Assembly: GCF_002803065.1 (NCBI RefSeq)
Contig: NZ_NNBL01000003.1
Span: 579,461-643,460 of the forward strand
Length of the DNA stretch: 64,000 nucleotides
Direction of reading: 5' to 3'
Source of the DNA: Streptomyces sp. CB01635
GTDB taxonomy: Bacteria > Actinomycetota > Actinomycetes > Streptomycetales > Streptomycetaceae
The notes beneath the pieces were generated by a model. It was given only the letters and a program-made list of their open reading frames with translations, made no database searches and had not been told where the DNA came from. Shown here in pieces: positions 29,424 through 38,653 of this stretch (within the stretch, counting starts at the first letter, position 1; each line of letters opens with the position of its first letter). The translations under genes and the position numbers were made by a program.

Positions 29424-30488
29424 GTGCTTGATCACAGCGACGAGCCGACCGGGACCGGTCAGTCCCGGCGCCACCGCGCGGAGCGCCTTGCCGTCGTTCC
29501 GTCGCCCCTCGTGGACCGCTTCGGCCGGGTCCACACGGACCTGCGGGTCTCGCTGACCGACCGCTGCAATCTGCGCTGCACGTACTGCATGCCGGCCGAG
29601 GGGCTGAACTGGCTGCCCCGTGCCGAAGTCCTCACCGACGACGAGGTGGTACGCCTGGTCCGCATCGGCACCGAGCGTCTCGGGATCACCGAGGTCCGGC
29701 TGACCGGCGGCGAGCCGCTGCTGCGCAGGGGCCTGCCCGGCCTGGTGGCCCGCCTGTCCGCCCTGGACCCGGCTCCGGAACTGTCGATCACCACCAACGG
29801 CATAGGCCTGGCGCGCAGCGCCGACGCACTGCGGGAGGCTGGGCTCAGCCGCGTCAACGTCAGCCTCGACACACTGCGCCCGGAGCGGTTCGCCGAGATC
29901 ACCCGCCGCGACCGGATCAAGGACGTACTGGCCGGACTCTCGGCCGCCCGCGACGCGGGTCTGAATCCGGTGAAGATCAACGCGGTGCCGGTGCGGGGAG
30001 TCAACGACGACGAGATCGTCGACCTGACCGCGTTCGCGACGGAGCACGGGTACCACATGCGGTTCATCGAATCGATGCCCCTGGATGCGCAGGGAGCTTG
30101 GGACAGGGACCGGATGGTCACGGCCGCGGAGGTCCTGGAGCGGCTCGGCGAGCGCTTCGAACTCGTGCCGGTCGGGCGGCAGGACAACGCGCCCGCGGAG
30201 GAGTGGCGGATCGCGGGCAGCGAGGCGCTGGTGGGTGTCATCGCCAGTGTCACCCGCCCGTTCTGCGGCACGTGCGACCGTGTGCGGCTGACGGCGGACG
30301 GGCAGTTGCGCAACTGCCTCTTCGCCACTGAGGAGTCCGACCTGCGGGCCCTGCTGCGAGGCGGCGCCGACGACGCGACCGTGGAGGCGGCCTGGCGGAC
30401 CTCGGTCGGCCGCAAGGGCCCCGGCCACGCGATCAACAGCCCGGAGTTCCGCCGCCCGGAACGCCCGATGTCGGCCATCGGCGGCTGA
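29424..30488 (+). CDS. moaA: GTP 3',8-cyclase MoaA
   Basis: A 354-residue radical-SAM enzyme that starts molybdopterin synthesis by rearranging GTP. SLTDRCNLRCTYCMPAEG carries the N-terminal CxxxCxxC [4Fe-4S] cluster. RPFCGTCDRVRLTADGQLRNCLF carries the second cluster, and the C-terminus ends in Gly-Gly (SAIGG), essential in the family. The GTG at 29424 follows GGAGGG and gives a normal length; an in-frame start 34 codons upstream is less likely. It begins the plus-strand moa operon. Confidence 0.95.
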   Translation: MLDHSDEPTGTGQSRRHRAERLAVVPSPLVDRFGRVHTDLRVSLTDRCNLRCTYCMPAEGLNWLPRAEVLTDDEVVRLVRIGTERLGITEVRLTGGEPLLRRGLPGLVARLSALDPAPELSITTNGIGLARSADALREAGLSRVNVSLDTLRPERFAEITRRDRIKDVLAGLSAARDAGLNPVKINAVPVRGVNDDEIVDLTAFATEHGYHMRFIESMPLDAQGAWDRDRMVTAAEVLERLGERFELVPVGRQDNAPAEEWRIAGSEALVGVIASVTRPFCGTCDRVRLTADGQLRNCLFATEESDLRALLRGGADDATVEAAWRTSVGRKGPGHAINSPEFRRPERPMSAIGG

Positions 30489-30550
30489 CGGGCCCCACCC
30501 CAAGAGCCTCCGCCGCAGACAAGAGGCAGACAAGAACGAAGGTGAGCTGG

Positions 30551-30676
30551 ATGCGTAACAGGATCGAGGACGTCAAGTCCGAACTCGACGTCGACCTTGA
30601 CGTCGCGAACCGCAAGCTGACGGCGCCGGCCGAACGCTGGGCTGCCGAGCCCGAGAACAGCGCGGGGACCGCATGA
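30551..30676 (+). CDS. small 41-residue protein in the moa operon
   Basis: An ATG frame (GTG three codons earlier also possible) preceded by GAAGGTGA. The product is acidic and helical (MRNRIEDVKSELDVDLDVAN, then KLTAPAERWAAEPENSAG). Its TGA overlaps the moeA ATG (ATGA), implying translational coupling, which is the main reason to consider it real. Family not recognised. Confidence 0.5.
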   Translation: MRNRIEDVKSELDVDLDVANRKLTAPAERWAAEPENSAGTA

Positions 30677-31929
30677 CCCCGGCCGGCGCGCACACCCTGG
30701 ACGGCACGGGCGGAGTGCGAGTGGCGGCAGAGTCCCACATGGTCTGGGAGCAGGCCCGGCGGATCGCCCGGGACTGCGTCGGACAGCCGCTGCCCGTCGT
30801 CCCCCGATCCCTGGCGGACGCGCTCGGTCACACGCTCGCCGAACCGCTGACGGCGCTCACCGATCTGCCGCCGTTCGACACGTCCGCGATGGACGGCTGG
30901 GCCGTGGCCGGACCGGGACCGTGGCTGGTGGGCGGCGCCGCCGTCCTCGCCGGCGACCGGTCCGCGCCGCTCCGCGACCACGGAACTGCCGTCCCCATTG
31001 CCACCGGCGCCCGGCTGCCGACAGGCGCAACAGCCGTGCTGAGAAGGGAACATGGCGAGTTCGACGCCGAGAGCGGCACGCTGCACGATCGCTCCACCGG
31101 GCCCGGCGCGGTGGCTCCGGGCCGCGACATCCGGCCGCGTGGCCAGGAATGCCGTGCGGGCGAGGCGCTGATCCCGGCCGGCATCACGGTGACCCCGGCC
31201 GTGCTGGGACTCGCGGCGGCCGCCGGGTACGACCGGCTCGCCGTACACCGCCGCCCGACCGTCGAACTCCTGGTGCTCGGCGACGAGTTGCTGGAGGCCG
31301 GCCTGCCCCGGCACGGGCGGGTACGCGACGCGCTCGGACCGATGCTGCCGCCGTGGCTGAGAAGTTGCGGCGCCGACGTGATCGGGCGCCGCCGGGTGGC
31401 GGACGACCTGGGGCTGCTGCGGGAGGCCGTACACAACTCGCCCGCCGATGTCGTCGTCACCACCGGCAGCACCGCCGCAGGCCCGGTGGACTTCCTGCAC
31501 GCCACCCTCGAAGAGGCGGGCGCCCGCCTGCTCGTCGACTCCGTCGCCGTACGGCCCGGCCACCCCATGCTGCTCGCCGAGCTGCCACCCACCCCCGACG
31601 GCCGCACCCGCCGGCTGGTCGGTCTGCCCGGCAACCCACTTGCCGCCGTCGCCGGCACGGTGACGCTCGCCGCGCCGCTGCTGCGACACCTCGGGGGGCA
31701 CCCCGACGCGGAACCCCGCCGGATGCGCGCCGCCACCGAGCTGCCAGGACACCCGCGGGATACCCGGCTGCTGCCGGTGCGACGCACGCACCACGAAGTG
31801 GCACCGCTCCCGTTCGACGGCCCGGCAATGCTGCGCGGCCTCGCGTTCGCCGACGGCCTCGCGGTCGTCCCGCCCGGCGGGGTGCCCGCCGGGGCCACCG
31901 CGGAAGTCTTGGAGGTGCCGGGACAGTGA
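30673..31929 (+). CDS. moeA: molybdopterin molybdotransferase MoeA
   Basis: A 418-residue MoeA, which inserts molybdate into adenylated molybdopterin. FDTSAMDGWAV is the conserved N-terminal motif. GARLPTGATAVLRRE, VVTTGSTAAGPVD (MoaB/Mog-like domain) and GLPGNPLAAVAG at the start of the C-terminal domain are all present. It overlaps the small upstream gene by four bases and is followed by moaD after 59 bases. Confidence 0.93.
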   Translation: MTPAGAHTLDGTGGVRVAAESHMVWEQARRIARDCVGQPLPVVPRSLADALGHTLAEPLTALTDLPPFDTSAMDGWAVAGPGPWLVGGAAVLAGDRSAPLRDHGTAVPIATGARLPTGATAVLRREHGEFDAESGTLHDRSTGPGAVAPGRDIRPRGQECRAGEALIPAGITVTPAVLGLAAAAGYDRLAVHRRPTVELLVLGDELLEAGLPRHGRVRDALGPMLPPWLRSCGADVIGRRRVADDLGLLREAVHNSPADVVVTTGSTAAGPVDFLHATLEEAGARLLVDSVAVRPGHPMLLAELPPTPDGRTRRLVGLPGNPLAAVAGTVTLAAPLLRHLGGHPDAEPRRMRAATELPGHPRDTRLLPVRRTHHEVAPLPFDGPAMLRGLAFADGLAVVPPGGVPAGATAEVLEVPGQ

Positions 31930-31988
31930 CCGCGTGGGGACACCCGAACGAAGACCGGAGCAGCTCGACAAGAACAGGAGGCGCAGCA

Positions 31989-32264
31989 GTGGCGACGCCG
32001 ATGACGCCGGCCGGAACCATCCGCTACTGGGCGGCGGCCAAGGCCGCGGCCGGTACGGCGCAGGAGCCCTACCGCGCGGCGACACTCGCGGAGGCGCTGG
32101 CACAAGTCCGTTCCCGGCACGACGGCCGTCCGCGGTTGGCGCGGGTGCTCGGCTACTGCTCGTTCCTTGTGGACGGCCGCCCGGTCGGCGGGCGCGACCA
32201 CGCTTCGGTCCACCTCGCCGAAGGGGGAACGGTCGAGGTACTGCCTCCGTTCGCGGGTGGCTGA
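31989..32264 (+). CDS. moaD: MoaD / ThiS-like sulfur carrier
   Basis: A 91-residue beta-grasp protein ending in FAGG, the Gly-Gly that is thiocarboxylated to donate sulfur to molybdopterin synthase. RYWAAAKAAAGT and VEVLPPFAGG are typical of MoaD. The GTG start is used. It lies directly before moaE, its partner subunit. Confidence 0.9.
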   Translation: MATPMTPAGTIRYWAAAKAAAGTAQEPYRAATLAEALAQVRSRHDGRPRLARVLGYCSFLVDGRPVGGRDHASVHLAEGGTVEVLPPFAGG

Positions 32265-32346
32265 TCACCACAACTCGCCACGCGCAAGCCGGAGTTCATG
32301 CCGCTCCTGCACGCACCGCAACGCCTCCCGACCCCAGGAACGAACC

Positions 32347-32796
32347 ATGCCGCACATCCCGGACCTCTCAGGCCACCACCCCGTTCAACTGCTCGCACTG
32401 CGCGACACCCCGCTCTCCCTGGACGAGGTGTACGAGGCTGTGGGCGATGCCGCCGCCGGAGGTACCGCCGTCTTCGTCGGAACCGTGCGCAACCACGACG
32501 GCGGCAGGTCGGTGGATGCCCTCGAATACAGTGCCCATCCCGCCGCCGAGAGCGAAATGCGCCGGGTCGCCGAGAAGGTCGCCGCCGACTTCCCGGTCAG
32601 CGCCCTCGCCGCCGTCCACAGGACGGGCCGTCTGGAGATCGGCGACGTCGCGGTGATCGCGGCGGTCTCCTGCCCGCACCGCGCGGAGGCCTTCGCTGCC
32701 TGCGCCCGCCTCGTCGAGGACCTCAAGCACGAGGTGCCCATCTGGAAGCACCAGTTCTTCTCGGACGGCGACGAGGAGTGGGTCGGCGCCTGCTGA
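32347..32796 (+). CDS. moaE: molybdopterin synthase catalytic subunit MoaE
   Basis: A 149-residue MoaE. FVGTVRNHDGGRSVDALEYSAHP, HRTGRLEIGDVAVIAAVSCPHRAEAF and VEDLKHEVPIWKHQFF contain the conserved His, Arg and Lys residues that bind precursor Z and the MoaD tail. It completes moaA-orf-moeA-moaD-moaE; moaC, moaB and mobA are not in the window. Confidence 0.95.
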   Translation: MPHIPDLSGHHPVQLLALRDTPLSLDEVYEAVGDAAAGGTAVFVGTVRNHDGGRSVDALEYSAHPAAESEMRRVAEKVAADFPVSALAAVHRTGRLEIGDVAVIAAVSCPHRAEAFAACARLVEDLKHEVPIWKHQFFSDGDEEWVGAC

Positions 32797-32939
32797 CGCG
32801 CCGCCGCTGGTCGGTATGGGTGTGGAGCATCCGCAACCGGCTCCAGGGAGTCGTGACCGGGACCGCGCCCGGCCCGCCGCGCGGGATGCCCGGCCGTCAC
32901 ATAGGGTCGCGGTGCTGCTACGACGAGGCGGGAGTGCCC

Positions 32940-33398
32940 ATGGCAGGACAGTTCGAAGCGACGTTCGTGGTCGCACGGTCCGTCGACGAGGTCTTCGAGT
33001 ACCTGGCCGACGGTCGCAACGATCCGCAGTTCAGCCCCCGGGTGCTGAAGATCGAGCGCGTACCCGACACCCCGACCACTGTGGGCACCGTCTTCCGGAG
33101 CACCGTGAAGGACGCAGGGATGAAGTCCGCGAGGGAGTTCCGCATCACCGCCCTCGACGCCCCCGTGAAGATCCGGTGGGCCGAGGTGTCGAAGAACAGC
33201 GTGATGGCACGCGAGGGCGGCTACGACCTGGAGCCGATGCCCGACGGCGGGACCCAGGTCCGTATTTTCAACGTGCTGGAAGGCCATGGTGTGGGCAAGC
33301 TCCTCGTCGGCCTGGCGCTCTCCGCCGCCCGCACGGACGCCGACGCCTTCGGCGCCAGGATCAAGGCGGCGACCGAGGCGGCGATCGCTCCACGTTGA
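32940..33398 (+). CDS. SRPBCC family protein
   Basis: A 152-residue START-like (SRPBCC) protein: ATFVVARSVDEVFEYLADGRNDPQF at the start, a beta-rich middle (VGTVFRSTVKDAG) and a long C-terminal helix. The fold makes a hydrophobic pocket for lipids or polyketides; the ligand is unknown. GGGAG lies eight bases before the ATG. Confidence 0.82.
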   Translation: MAGQFEATFVVARSVDEVFEYLADGRNDPQFSPRVLKIERVPDTPTTVGTVFRSTVKDAGMKSAREFRITALDAPVKIRWAEVSKNSVMAREGGYDLEPMPDGGTQVRIFNVLEGHGVGKLLVGLALSAARTDADAFGARIKAATEAAIAPR

Positions 33399-33629
33399 CA
33401 CCCCGTTGATGCGGGCCCGCGCTGACACCCTTCACACGGGCCCGCGCCGGCATGTCATGCGGGCCTGCACCATCGCCACGCCGCGTCACGCGACCCACTG
33501 GCGAAGAACTCGGAATTGTCACCATTGGGTCCCAGCCCGAGCAACGCCACAACCTGAGCGACCCGCGACCGGTCTACCTGGCAGAGAACGCTTCGAGCGC
33601 ATCGAGCGCCCTGCAAGGAAAGGCCCGCC

Positions 33630-34325
33630 ATGGGGGACATACGCAGACGGGGAGCCGTCGCACTGGGGATCACCGGACTCGTCGCGCCGCTGACACTCGC
33701 GCTGGGCGCCGCGCCCGCGCAGGCCGCGAGCTGCACGACGTCGACCGGTCCCTATCAGAAGCAGGTGGAGGGGTTCCTCGGCCGGCCGGTCGACGGAAAG
33801 CAGTCCGCCGCCGACTGCAAGGCTGTCCAGGCATTCCAGAACAAGCACGGCATCAGCCCGAACATCGGCTACGCGGGGCCCGTCACGTGGGGCGTGATGG
33901 ACCTGATGAACAAGCAGAAGGCCGTCGGCAGCAATCCCAACAAAGACGGTAAATGCCCCGTCAACAAGGGGCGCATCGCCTGCGTGAACCTGACGCTGCA
34001 GCTCAGCTGGATCCAGGACGGCAAGAACCTCGTCTACGGGCCGGTGCCGGTCCGCACCGGCCGTAACGGCTACGAGACCCGCACCGGGCTGAAGAAGATC
34101 TACTGGCGGCACATCGACCACGTGTCGAGCATCTACAACGTGCCCATGCCCTACAGCCAGTTCTTCGACGGCGGCCAGGCCTTCCACTCGGTCGGCGTGA
34201 GCATGTGGAACCCGCCCGGCTCGCACGGCTGCGTGAATATGACCAGTACCACCGCGAAGAAGTACTGGTCCCTGCTGAAGACGGGTGACGACGTCTACGT
34301 CTACGGCCGCAAGCCGGGCACCTGA
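33630..34325 (+). CDS. secreted L,D-transpeptidase with peptidoglycan-binding domain
   Basis: A 231-residue exported protein with a signal peptide (residues 1-33, cleavage near AQAASC), a peptidoglycan-binding type 1 domain (VEGFLGRPVDGKQSAADCKAVQAFQNKHGI), and a YkuD L,D-transpeptidase domain with HSVGVSMWNPPGSHGCVNM, where His, Ser, Gly and Cys of SHGCVN form the catalytic motif. It should form 3-3 peptidoglycan cross-links or attach proteins to the wall. Single gene, with a 230-base untranslated region upstream in which I see nothing distinct. Confidence 0.9.
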   Translation: MGDIRRRGAVALGITGLVAPLTLALGAAPAQAASCTTSTGPYQKQVEGFLGRPVDGKQSAADCKAVQAFQNKHGISPNIGYAGPVTWGVMDLMNKQKAVGSNPNKDGKCPVNKGRIACVNLTLQLSWIQDGKNLVYGPVPVRTGRNGYETRTGLKKIYWRHIDHVSSIYNVPMPYSQFFDGGQAFHSVGVSMWNPPGSHGCVNMTSTTAKKYWSLLKTGDDVYVYGRKPGT

Positions 34326-34423
34326 GCCCAGCGGGCGGCCGCGAGTTCCCCCTGTTCGCATTCCCCTAGTCTTATGCCTTCCAGGTACGGGAATTGACGG
34401 ACAGTCATGGAACGGAGCGTGCG

Positions 34424-36154
34424 GTGACGTCGGGGGAAAAGAACGGCAGCGAGCTGATCGGCAAGGTACTCGGGGGGCGTTACCGGGTCACCTCGATGAT
34501 CGGGCGCGGCGGCATGGGTGTGGTCGCGCGGGCGGTGGACGAGCTGCTCAACAGAGAGGTCGCCGTCAAGATCCTCAGAGCCTTCACCGACTCCTCCGCG
34601 TCCGATCTGGCCGGTCTGCGGGTCCGCATGCAGCGGGAGGCGCAGGCCGCCGCCCGTATCCGCCACAGCGGTGTGGTCACGGTGCACGACGTGACCGAGG
34701 AGGAGGGCCTGCCCGTCATCGTCATGGAGCTGGTCGACGGGCCCTCGCTCGACGACGTGCTCACCGAGCGCGGCGCGCTGGAGCCGCACGAGGCGGCCGC
34801 GATCGGTGCCAAGCTGATGGACGCGCTCGACGCGGCGCACCGGGCGGGGGTGCTGCACCGCGACGTCAAGCCCGGGAACGTACTGCTCGAAGACGGCGGT
34901 CGTGTCGTGCTCACCGACTTCGGCATAGCCAGCATGGAGGCCGCGGGCGACGACGCCATGGACAAGTTGACCCGCAGTGGCCAGCTCGTCGGCTCCCTCG
35001 ACTACCTGCCCCCGGAGCGCGCGCAGGGCAAGGAGCCGGGCCCCGCGTCGGACATCTGGTCGCTCGGCATGACGCTGTACGCGGCCGTCGAGGGCACGTC
35101 GCCGTTCCGCCGTACGTCGGTGTGGTCGACGCTGGCGGCGATCGTGAACGAGCCGCTGCCTGAGTCGGGGCGGGCGGGGGCGCTGGCGCCGGTTCTCAGG
35201 GCGCTGATGGCGAAGGACCCGGAGAGCCGGCCGGATGCGGGCCAGGCGCGGGAGATGCTGGAACGGGTGGCGGCGGGCAGCACGGTGAGCTTCGGGCCCC
35301 CGGCCCAGGCGCAGGCCCCGGCTGTTGCCCCCGCGCCGCATACGGTTCATCAGTCCGGGCCCGGGTTCGGATCTCCTGCCGCGCCGTACCCTCAGCCTCC
35401 GCAGGGCGGCGGCTACCCGACGCCGGGCCTGGCGAGCACGCTTCCCCGGACCGGCGAGCCCCACGTGGGACGGGCGGCGAGCCGCGCCTCCGGCCGCGCC
35501 CGGCGCCGCAGCCGTGCCGTCATCGCATCGACGGCCGCGGCTGTGGTGATCGCGGGCGGCGGCATCACGTACGCCCTGGTGGGCACCGGCGGCGACACGA
35601 AGTCGGACGAGGCCCGGACGGCGCCGACGCGTTCCGGTGCCTCGCAGGTCAGCGATCTGCCGAGCAGGGGCAGCGTGGGCGGCGGCGAGAAGTCGCCGAG
35701 CGCCTCGTCGTCGGCGACTTCGCAGGCGCCGTCGCGCACACCGTCGCAGCGGCCGAGTGAGGCGGGGGGTGAGGGCGCGGGCGACACGAAAGACGGCGGT
35801 GAGTCGTCGGCGCGACCGAGCAACGACGGCGGTACCACGGCCTCGCAGCCGCCGGCCCCTCCGACGGCCAAGCCGAGTTCGGTGTCGAAGAGTTGCAGCG
35901 GCTGGACCCACCGCGACCCGAACCCGGGCACGTACGGCTACATGTCCGGCAGCTACCACATCGTGACCGGGCCGTACCAGACGTGCTCGTCGGTCGCCCT
36001 GGCCGAGAACGGCTCCAAGCTCTGGTACCACTGCTCGGTCGTCAACGCATACGGCCACAACTGGACGTACGTGCGGGTGGCGGGCACGAACACGTCGGGC
36101 TGGATGTCCAACGACAACCTCACCAACCAGTCGGGGGCGTCGACGCGCTGCTGA
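34424..36154 (+). CDS. transmembrane serine/threonine protein kinase
   Basis: A 576-residue Hanks-type kinase. The kinase domain covers about residues 10-275: GRGGMGVV (P-loop), VAVKIL (ATP lysine), HRDVKPGNVLL (catalytic loop), LTDFGIA (Mg loop), PPERAQGKEPG. A Pro-rich juxtamembrane stretch, one transmembrane helix (about 361-387, AVIASTAAAVVIAGGGITYA), a Ser/Pro-rich spacer and a compact Cys-containing extracellular domain (CSGWTHRDPNPGTYGYMSG ... TRC) follow. The outer domain looks like a small SH3-type sensor rather than PASTA repeats. The GTG at 34424 follows GGAG. Substrates are unknown; the adjacent L,D-transpeptidase hints at a wall-related signal. Confidence 0.9.
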   Translation: MTSGEKNGSELIGKVLGGRYRVTSMIGRGGMGVVARAVDELLNREVAVKILRAFTDSSASDLAGLRVRMQREAQAAARIRHSGVVTVHDVTEEEGLPVIVMELVDGPSLDDVLTERGALEPHEAAAIGAKLMDALDAAHRAGVLHRDVKPGNVLLEDGGRVVLTDFGIASMEAAGDDAMDKLTRSGQLVGSLDYLPPERAQGKEPGPASDIWSLGMTLYAAVEGTSPFRRTSVWSTLAAIVNEPLPESGRAGALAPVLRALMAKDPESRPDAGQAREMLERVAAGSTVSFGPPAQAQAPAVAPAPHTVHQSGPGFGSPAAPYPQPPQGGGYPTPGLASTLPRTGEPHVGRAASRASGRARRRSRAVIASTAAAVVIAGGGITYALVGTGGDTKSDEARTAPTRSGASQVSDLPSRGSVGGGEKSPSASSSATSQAPSRTPSQRPSEAGGEGAGDTKDGGESSARPSNDGGTTASQPPAPPTAKPSSVSKSCSGWTHRDPNPGTYGYMSGSYHIVTGPYQTCSSVALAENGSKLWYHCSVVNAYGHNWTYVRVAGTNTSGWMSNDNLTNQSGASTRC

Positions 36155-36181
36155 GCGCGCCCCTCTTGTACCGAGGCCTGT

Positions 36182-36470
36182 TCATGCAGTGAGCCGGCGG
36201 TGTCGCGCGGCGCTCCCGGCCGAGTGGTGAACGTACTCGTGGACCAGGCGGAAGCCGACAGCCCAGGCGAGCAGCCGACTGGCGCGGTTGAGGACCGGTG
36301 GCAATGACTTCGCCGGCCGGCGCCGACGACCAGGATGTCGTCCTCGCCGCCGGCGGTCTCCATCAGCGCCTGGCCCGGGGTGCCTCGCGCGACAAGGGCG
36401 CTCACCGGGACGCCCGGGTCCGGTGCTGCCGAACGCGTCGTCGAGCGCGGCACGCCCACGGAGGGTTTCC
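36182..36470 (-). pseudogene. degraded universal stress protein fragment
   Basis: Read on the minus strand, one frame gives RAALDDAFGSTGP. A shift to another frame then gives VPVSALVARGTPGQALMETA and EDDILVVGAGRR, the C-terminal half of a UspA-type protein including its nucleotide-binding glycine loop. Another shift yields the tail VGFRLVHEYVHHS. The N-terminal half is not found upstream. At least one, probably two, frameshifts mean no functional product. Confidence 0.5.
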
Positions 36471-36587
36471 CGCGGGCAGACCTTGAGGGCCGGTTCCATT
36501 TCACTCCTGGCCCGGGGCCTGCGGACAGCCCGAACGCCACTTCTTGGCGCTCCTCTGACGGGTGTTTCCACCGTCGGTCGCTCCTCG

Positions 36588-36633
36588 CGTCAGCGTCCCG
36601 TATGCGTCGCCCCGATCACCGTCAGCGTCCCGT
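36588..36633. repeat. 14-bp direct repeat spaced 32 bp
   Basis: CGTCAGCGTCCCGT occurs at 36588-36601 and 36620-36633, each followed by a (T)ATG-type sequence. The 32-base period is three DNA turns, which fits two protein-binding sites. It lies about 125 bases upstream of the SAV_915-type gene; nothing else is recognised between the stress-protein remnant and that gene. Confidence 0.6.
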
Positions 36634-36757
36634 TATGAGGTGTCGGCGAGCGGGGGCGTGCGGGCATAGCTTCAGCGGTGAGCCCCGGGCGGCCGTCGGA
36701 GTCCGGGGCTCGCAAACCCCGCACATGAATCACCCCGGATCCTCCAGGAGGCATCCC

Positions 36758-37186
36758 ATGGCACAACCCTCGTACCCCGAAGACCCGGAGCCTCTTGATC
36801 GGTTCCCGGCCGGACCGTTGTTCGTTCCGGTCCGGCCGGGACCGGCAGGATGCGCGGCCCGGCTCTTCCGTACCCCCCTCGGCGACCGTACGGCCGTCGG
36901 CTTCACCTCGGAGCGGAAGCTGACCGCGACGCTCGGGTCCGAGCAGCCGTGGATCAGGCTCGCCGAGCCCGCGCTGCGCGCGCTGGCGGCGCCGCTGGGA
37001 GTCACCACGGTCACCGTGGACCCCCAGTTCTCGGCGCCGGCTCCCGCGCCCGCCAGGCCCGTGGCCCCCGTGCCGGACGGGGCCTCCCGTTCACGCGTGA
37101 GCACATGGGATCCGCAGGCCGTCGGGGCACTGCGGGTGACCGGCGCCGCCGCGCTCGTCTCGGCGCTCGCCCTGTGGATCGGTTGA
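36758..37186 (+). CDS. SAV_915-type small protein
   Basis: A 142-residue protein of the Streptomyces SAV_915 group: PLFVPVRPGPAGCAARLFRTPLGDRTAVGFTSE and LRALAAPLGVTTVTVDP form a SseB-like domain, followed by a Pro/Ala-rich linker and a C-terminal hydrophobic helix (ALRVTGAAALVSALALWIG) that may anchor it in the membrane. Function unknown. AGGAGG precedes the ATG, and lysA follows 14 bases after the stop, so the two are co-transcribed. Confidence 0.8.
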   Translation: MAQPSYPEDPEPLDRFPAGPLFVPVRPGPAGCAARLFRTPLGDRTAVGFTSERKLTATLGSEQPWIRLAEPALRALAAPLGVTTVTVDPQFSAPAPAPARPVAPVPDGASRSRVSTWDPQAVGALRVTGAAALVSALALWIG

Positions 37187-37200
37187 GAGGGAAACGCACG

Positions 37201-38538
37201 ATGACCACTGTTCACGAACCCGCAGTCACCACCGCCACCGCCGACGAGTTGTCGGTGTGGCCCGCCTCCACCACCGAGCCCCACCCGGGCGACCTGGCCG
37301 TGGGCGGCGTACCGCTCGCCGGGGTCGCCGACCGCTTCGGCACCCCGGCCTACGTACTCGACGAGGGCGAGGTACGCGAGCGCTGCCGCACCTACCGGCA
37401 CGCATTCCCCGACGCCGAAGTCCTCTACGCGGCCAAGGCGTTCCTGTGCCGGGCCATGGCCCACTGGGTGGACGACGAGGGTCTTGGGCTCGACGTCTGC
37501 TCGGCCGGTGAGCTGGAACTCGCGGTCACCACCGGGTTCCCGCCCGAGAGGATAGTGCTGCACGGCAACGCCAAGTCCCCGCACGACCTGGAGTCCGCGC
37601 TGCGCCTGGGCGTCGGGCGCATCGTGATCGACAGCCCCTCCGAGATCGCCCGGCTGGCCGCCGCGGTCGGGCCCGACGGACATCAGAAGGTCATGGTCCG
37701 CGTCGTGCCCGCGATCAGCGCCGGTGGCCACGAGAAGATCCGCACCGGAACCGACGACCAGAAGTTCGGCCTGTCGATCTCCGACGGCTACGCCCAGCAC
37801 GCCATCGCCCGCATACTGGACCAACCGCAGCTCGAACTCACGGGCCTGCACTGCCATTTGGGCTCGCAGATCACCAGCGTCAAGCCGTATCTGGCAGCCG
37901 TACGGCGCATGGTGGGGCTGATGGCCCGGCTGCACGAGCAGCACGGCCTCGTCCTGCCCGAACTCGACCTGGGCGGCGGACACGGAATCGCCTACCGGCC
38001 GGGTGAACAGGCCCTGGACATCACCACCCTGGCCCGCAAGGTCCGGGCGGAGCTCACCGAGGCGTGCGCGGCGGCCGGACTCACCGTGCCCCGCCTGATC
38101 ATCGAGCCGGGGCGCGCCATCGCCGGACCGGCCGGTATCGCCCTCTATCGCGTACTCGCCGTCAAGCGCACCGGCGCACACACCTTCGTGGCCGTGGACG
38201 GCGGCATGAGCGACAACCCTCGGCCGGCGCTCTACGGCGTGCGCTACGCGCCCCGTCTGATCGGCCGTCACAGCACCGCGGACCGGACCGCGATGACCGT
38301 GGTGGGCCGCCACTGCGAGGCCGGAGACGTCCTGGCCACCGACGTCGAACTCCCCGCCGACGTACACCCCGGAGATCTGCTCGCGGTGCCCGTAGCCGGC
38401 GCCTACCACCTGTCCATGGCGTCCGGCTACAACCTGGTCGGCCGCCCGCCGGTGGTCGCCGTGGACGACGGCCGCGCCCGCCTGCTGGTCCGCCGCGAGT
38501 CCCTGGACGACATCCGCAGCCGCGACGTGGGGCTGTAG
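37201..38538 (+). CDS. lysA: diaminopimelate decarboxylase
   Basis: A 445-residue PLP-dependent fold-III decarboxylase converting meso-diaminopimelate to lysine. VLYAAKAFLCRAMA has the Schiff-base lysine, HGNAKSPHDLE and GLHCHLGSQI are conserved, ELDLGGGHGIAY binds phosphate, IEPGRAIAGPAG follows, and CEAGDVLATD holds the catalytic Cys from the partner subunit. It is probably a second lysA-type gene, since the primary lysA of Streptomyces lies with argS-hom-thrC; a side role in secondary metabolism is possible. Confidence 0.9.
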   Translation: MTTVHEPAVTTATADELSVWPASTTEPHPGDLAVGGVPLAGVADRFGTPAYVLDEGEVRERCRTYRHAFPDAEVLYAAKAFLCRAMAHWVDDEGLGLDVCSAGELELAVTTGFPPERIVLHGNAKSPHDLESALRLGVGRIVIDSPSEIARLAAAVGPDGHQKVMVRVVPAISAGGHEKIRTGTDDQKFGLSISDGYAQHAIARILDQPQLELTGLHCHLGSQITSVKPYLAAVRRMVGLMARLHEQHGLVLPELDLGGGHGIAYRPGEQALDITTLARKVRAELTEACAAAGLTVPRLIIEPGRAIAGPAGIALYRVLAVKRTGAHTFVAVDGGMSDNPRPALYGVRYAPRLIGRHSTADRTAMTVVGRHCEAGDVLATDVELPADVHPGDLLAVPVAGAYHLSMASGYNLVGRPPVVAVDDGRARLLVRRESLDDIRSRDVGL

Positions 38539-38557
38539 ACGCCGGTCCTCCTGTACA

Positions 38558-38595
38558 GCCTCCGGTCGAGTGACGGTCGGCCCTCGACCGGAGGC
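38558..38595. terminator. bidirectional terminator between lysA and tetR
   Basis: GCCTCCGGTCGAG, a 12-base loop, then CTCGACCGGAGGC: 13 perfect pairs between two convergent genes. Confidence 0.7.
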
Positions 38596-38653
38596 CCTCA
38601 GCGACCCCTGCCTCCCGTGGGCGCGAATCCTTCGCCACCACCGCGGGAATCGC

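Noticed and set aside
33399..33629. Repeat-like GCGGGCC/CGGGCCCG words upstream of the L,D-transpeptidase
   Set aside because: They are short, irregular and expected by chance at this base composition.
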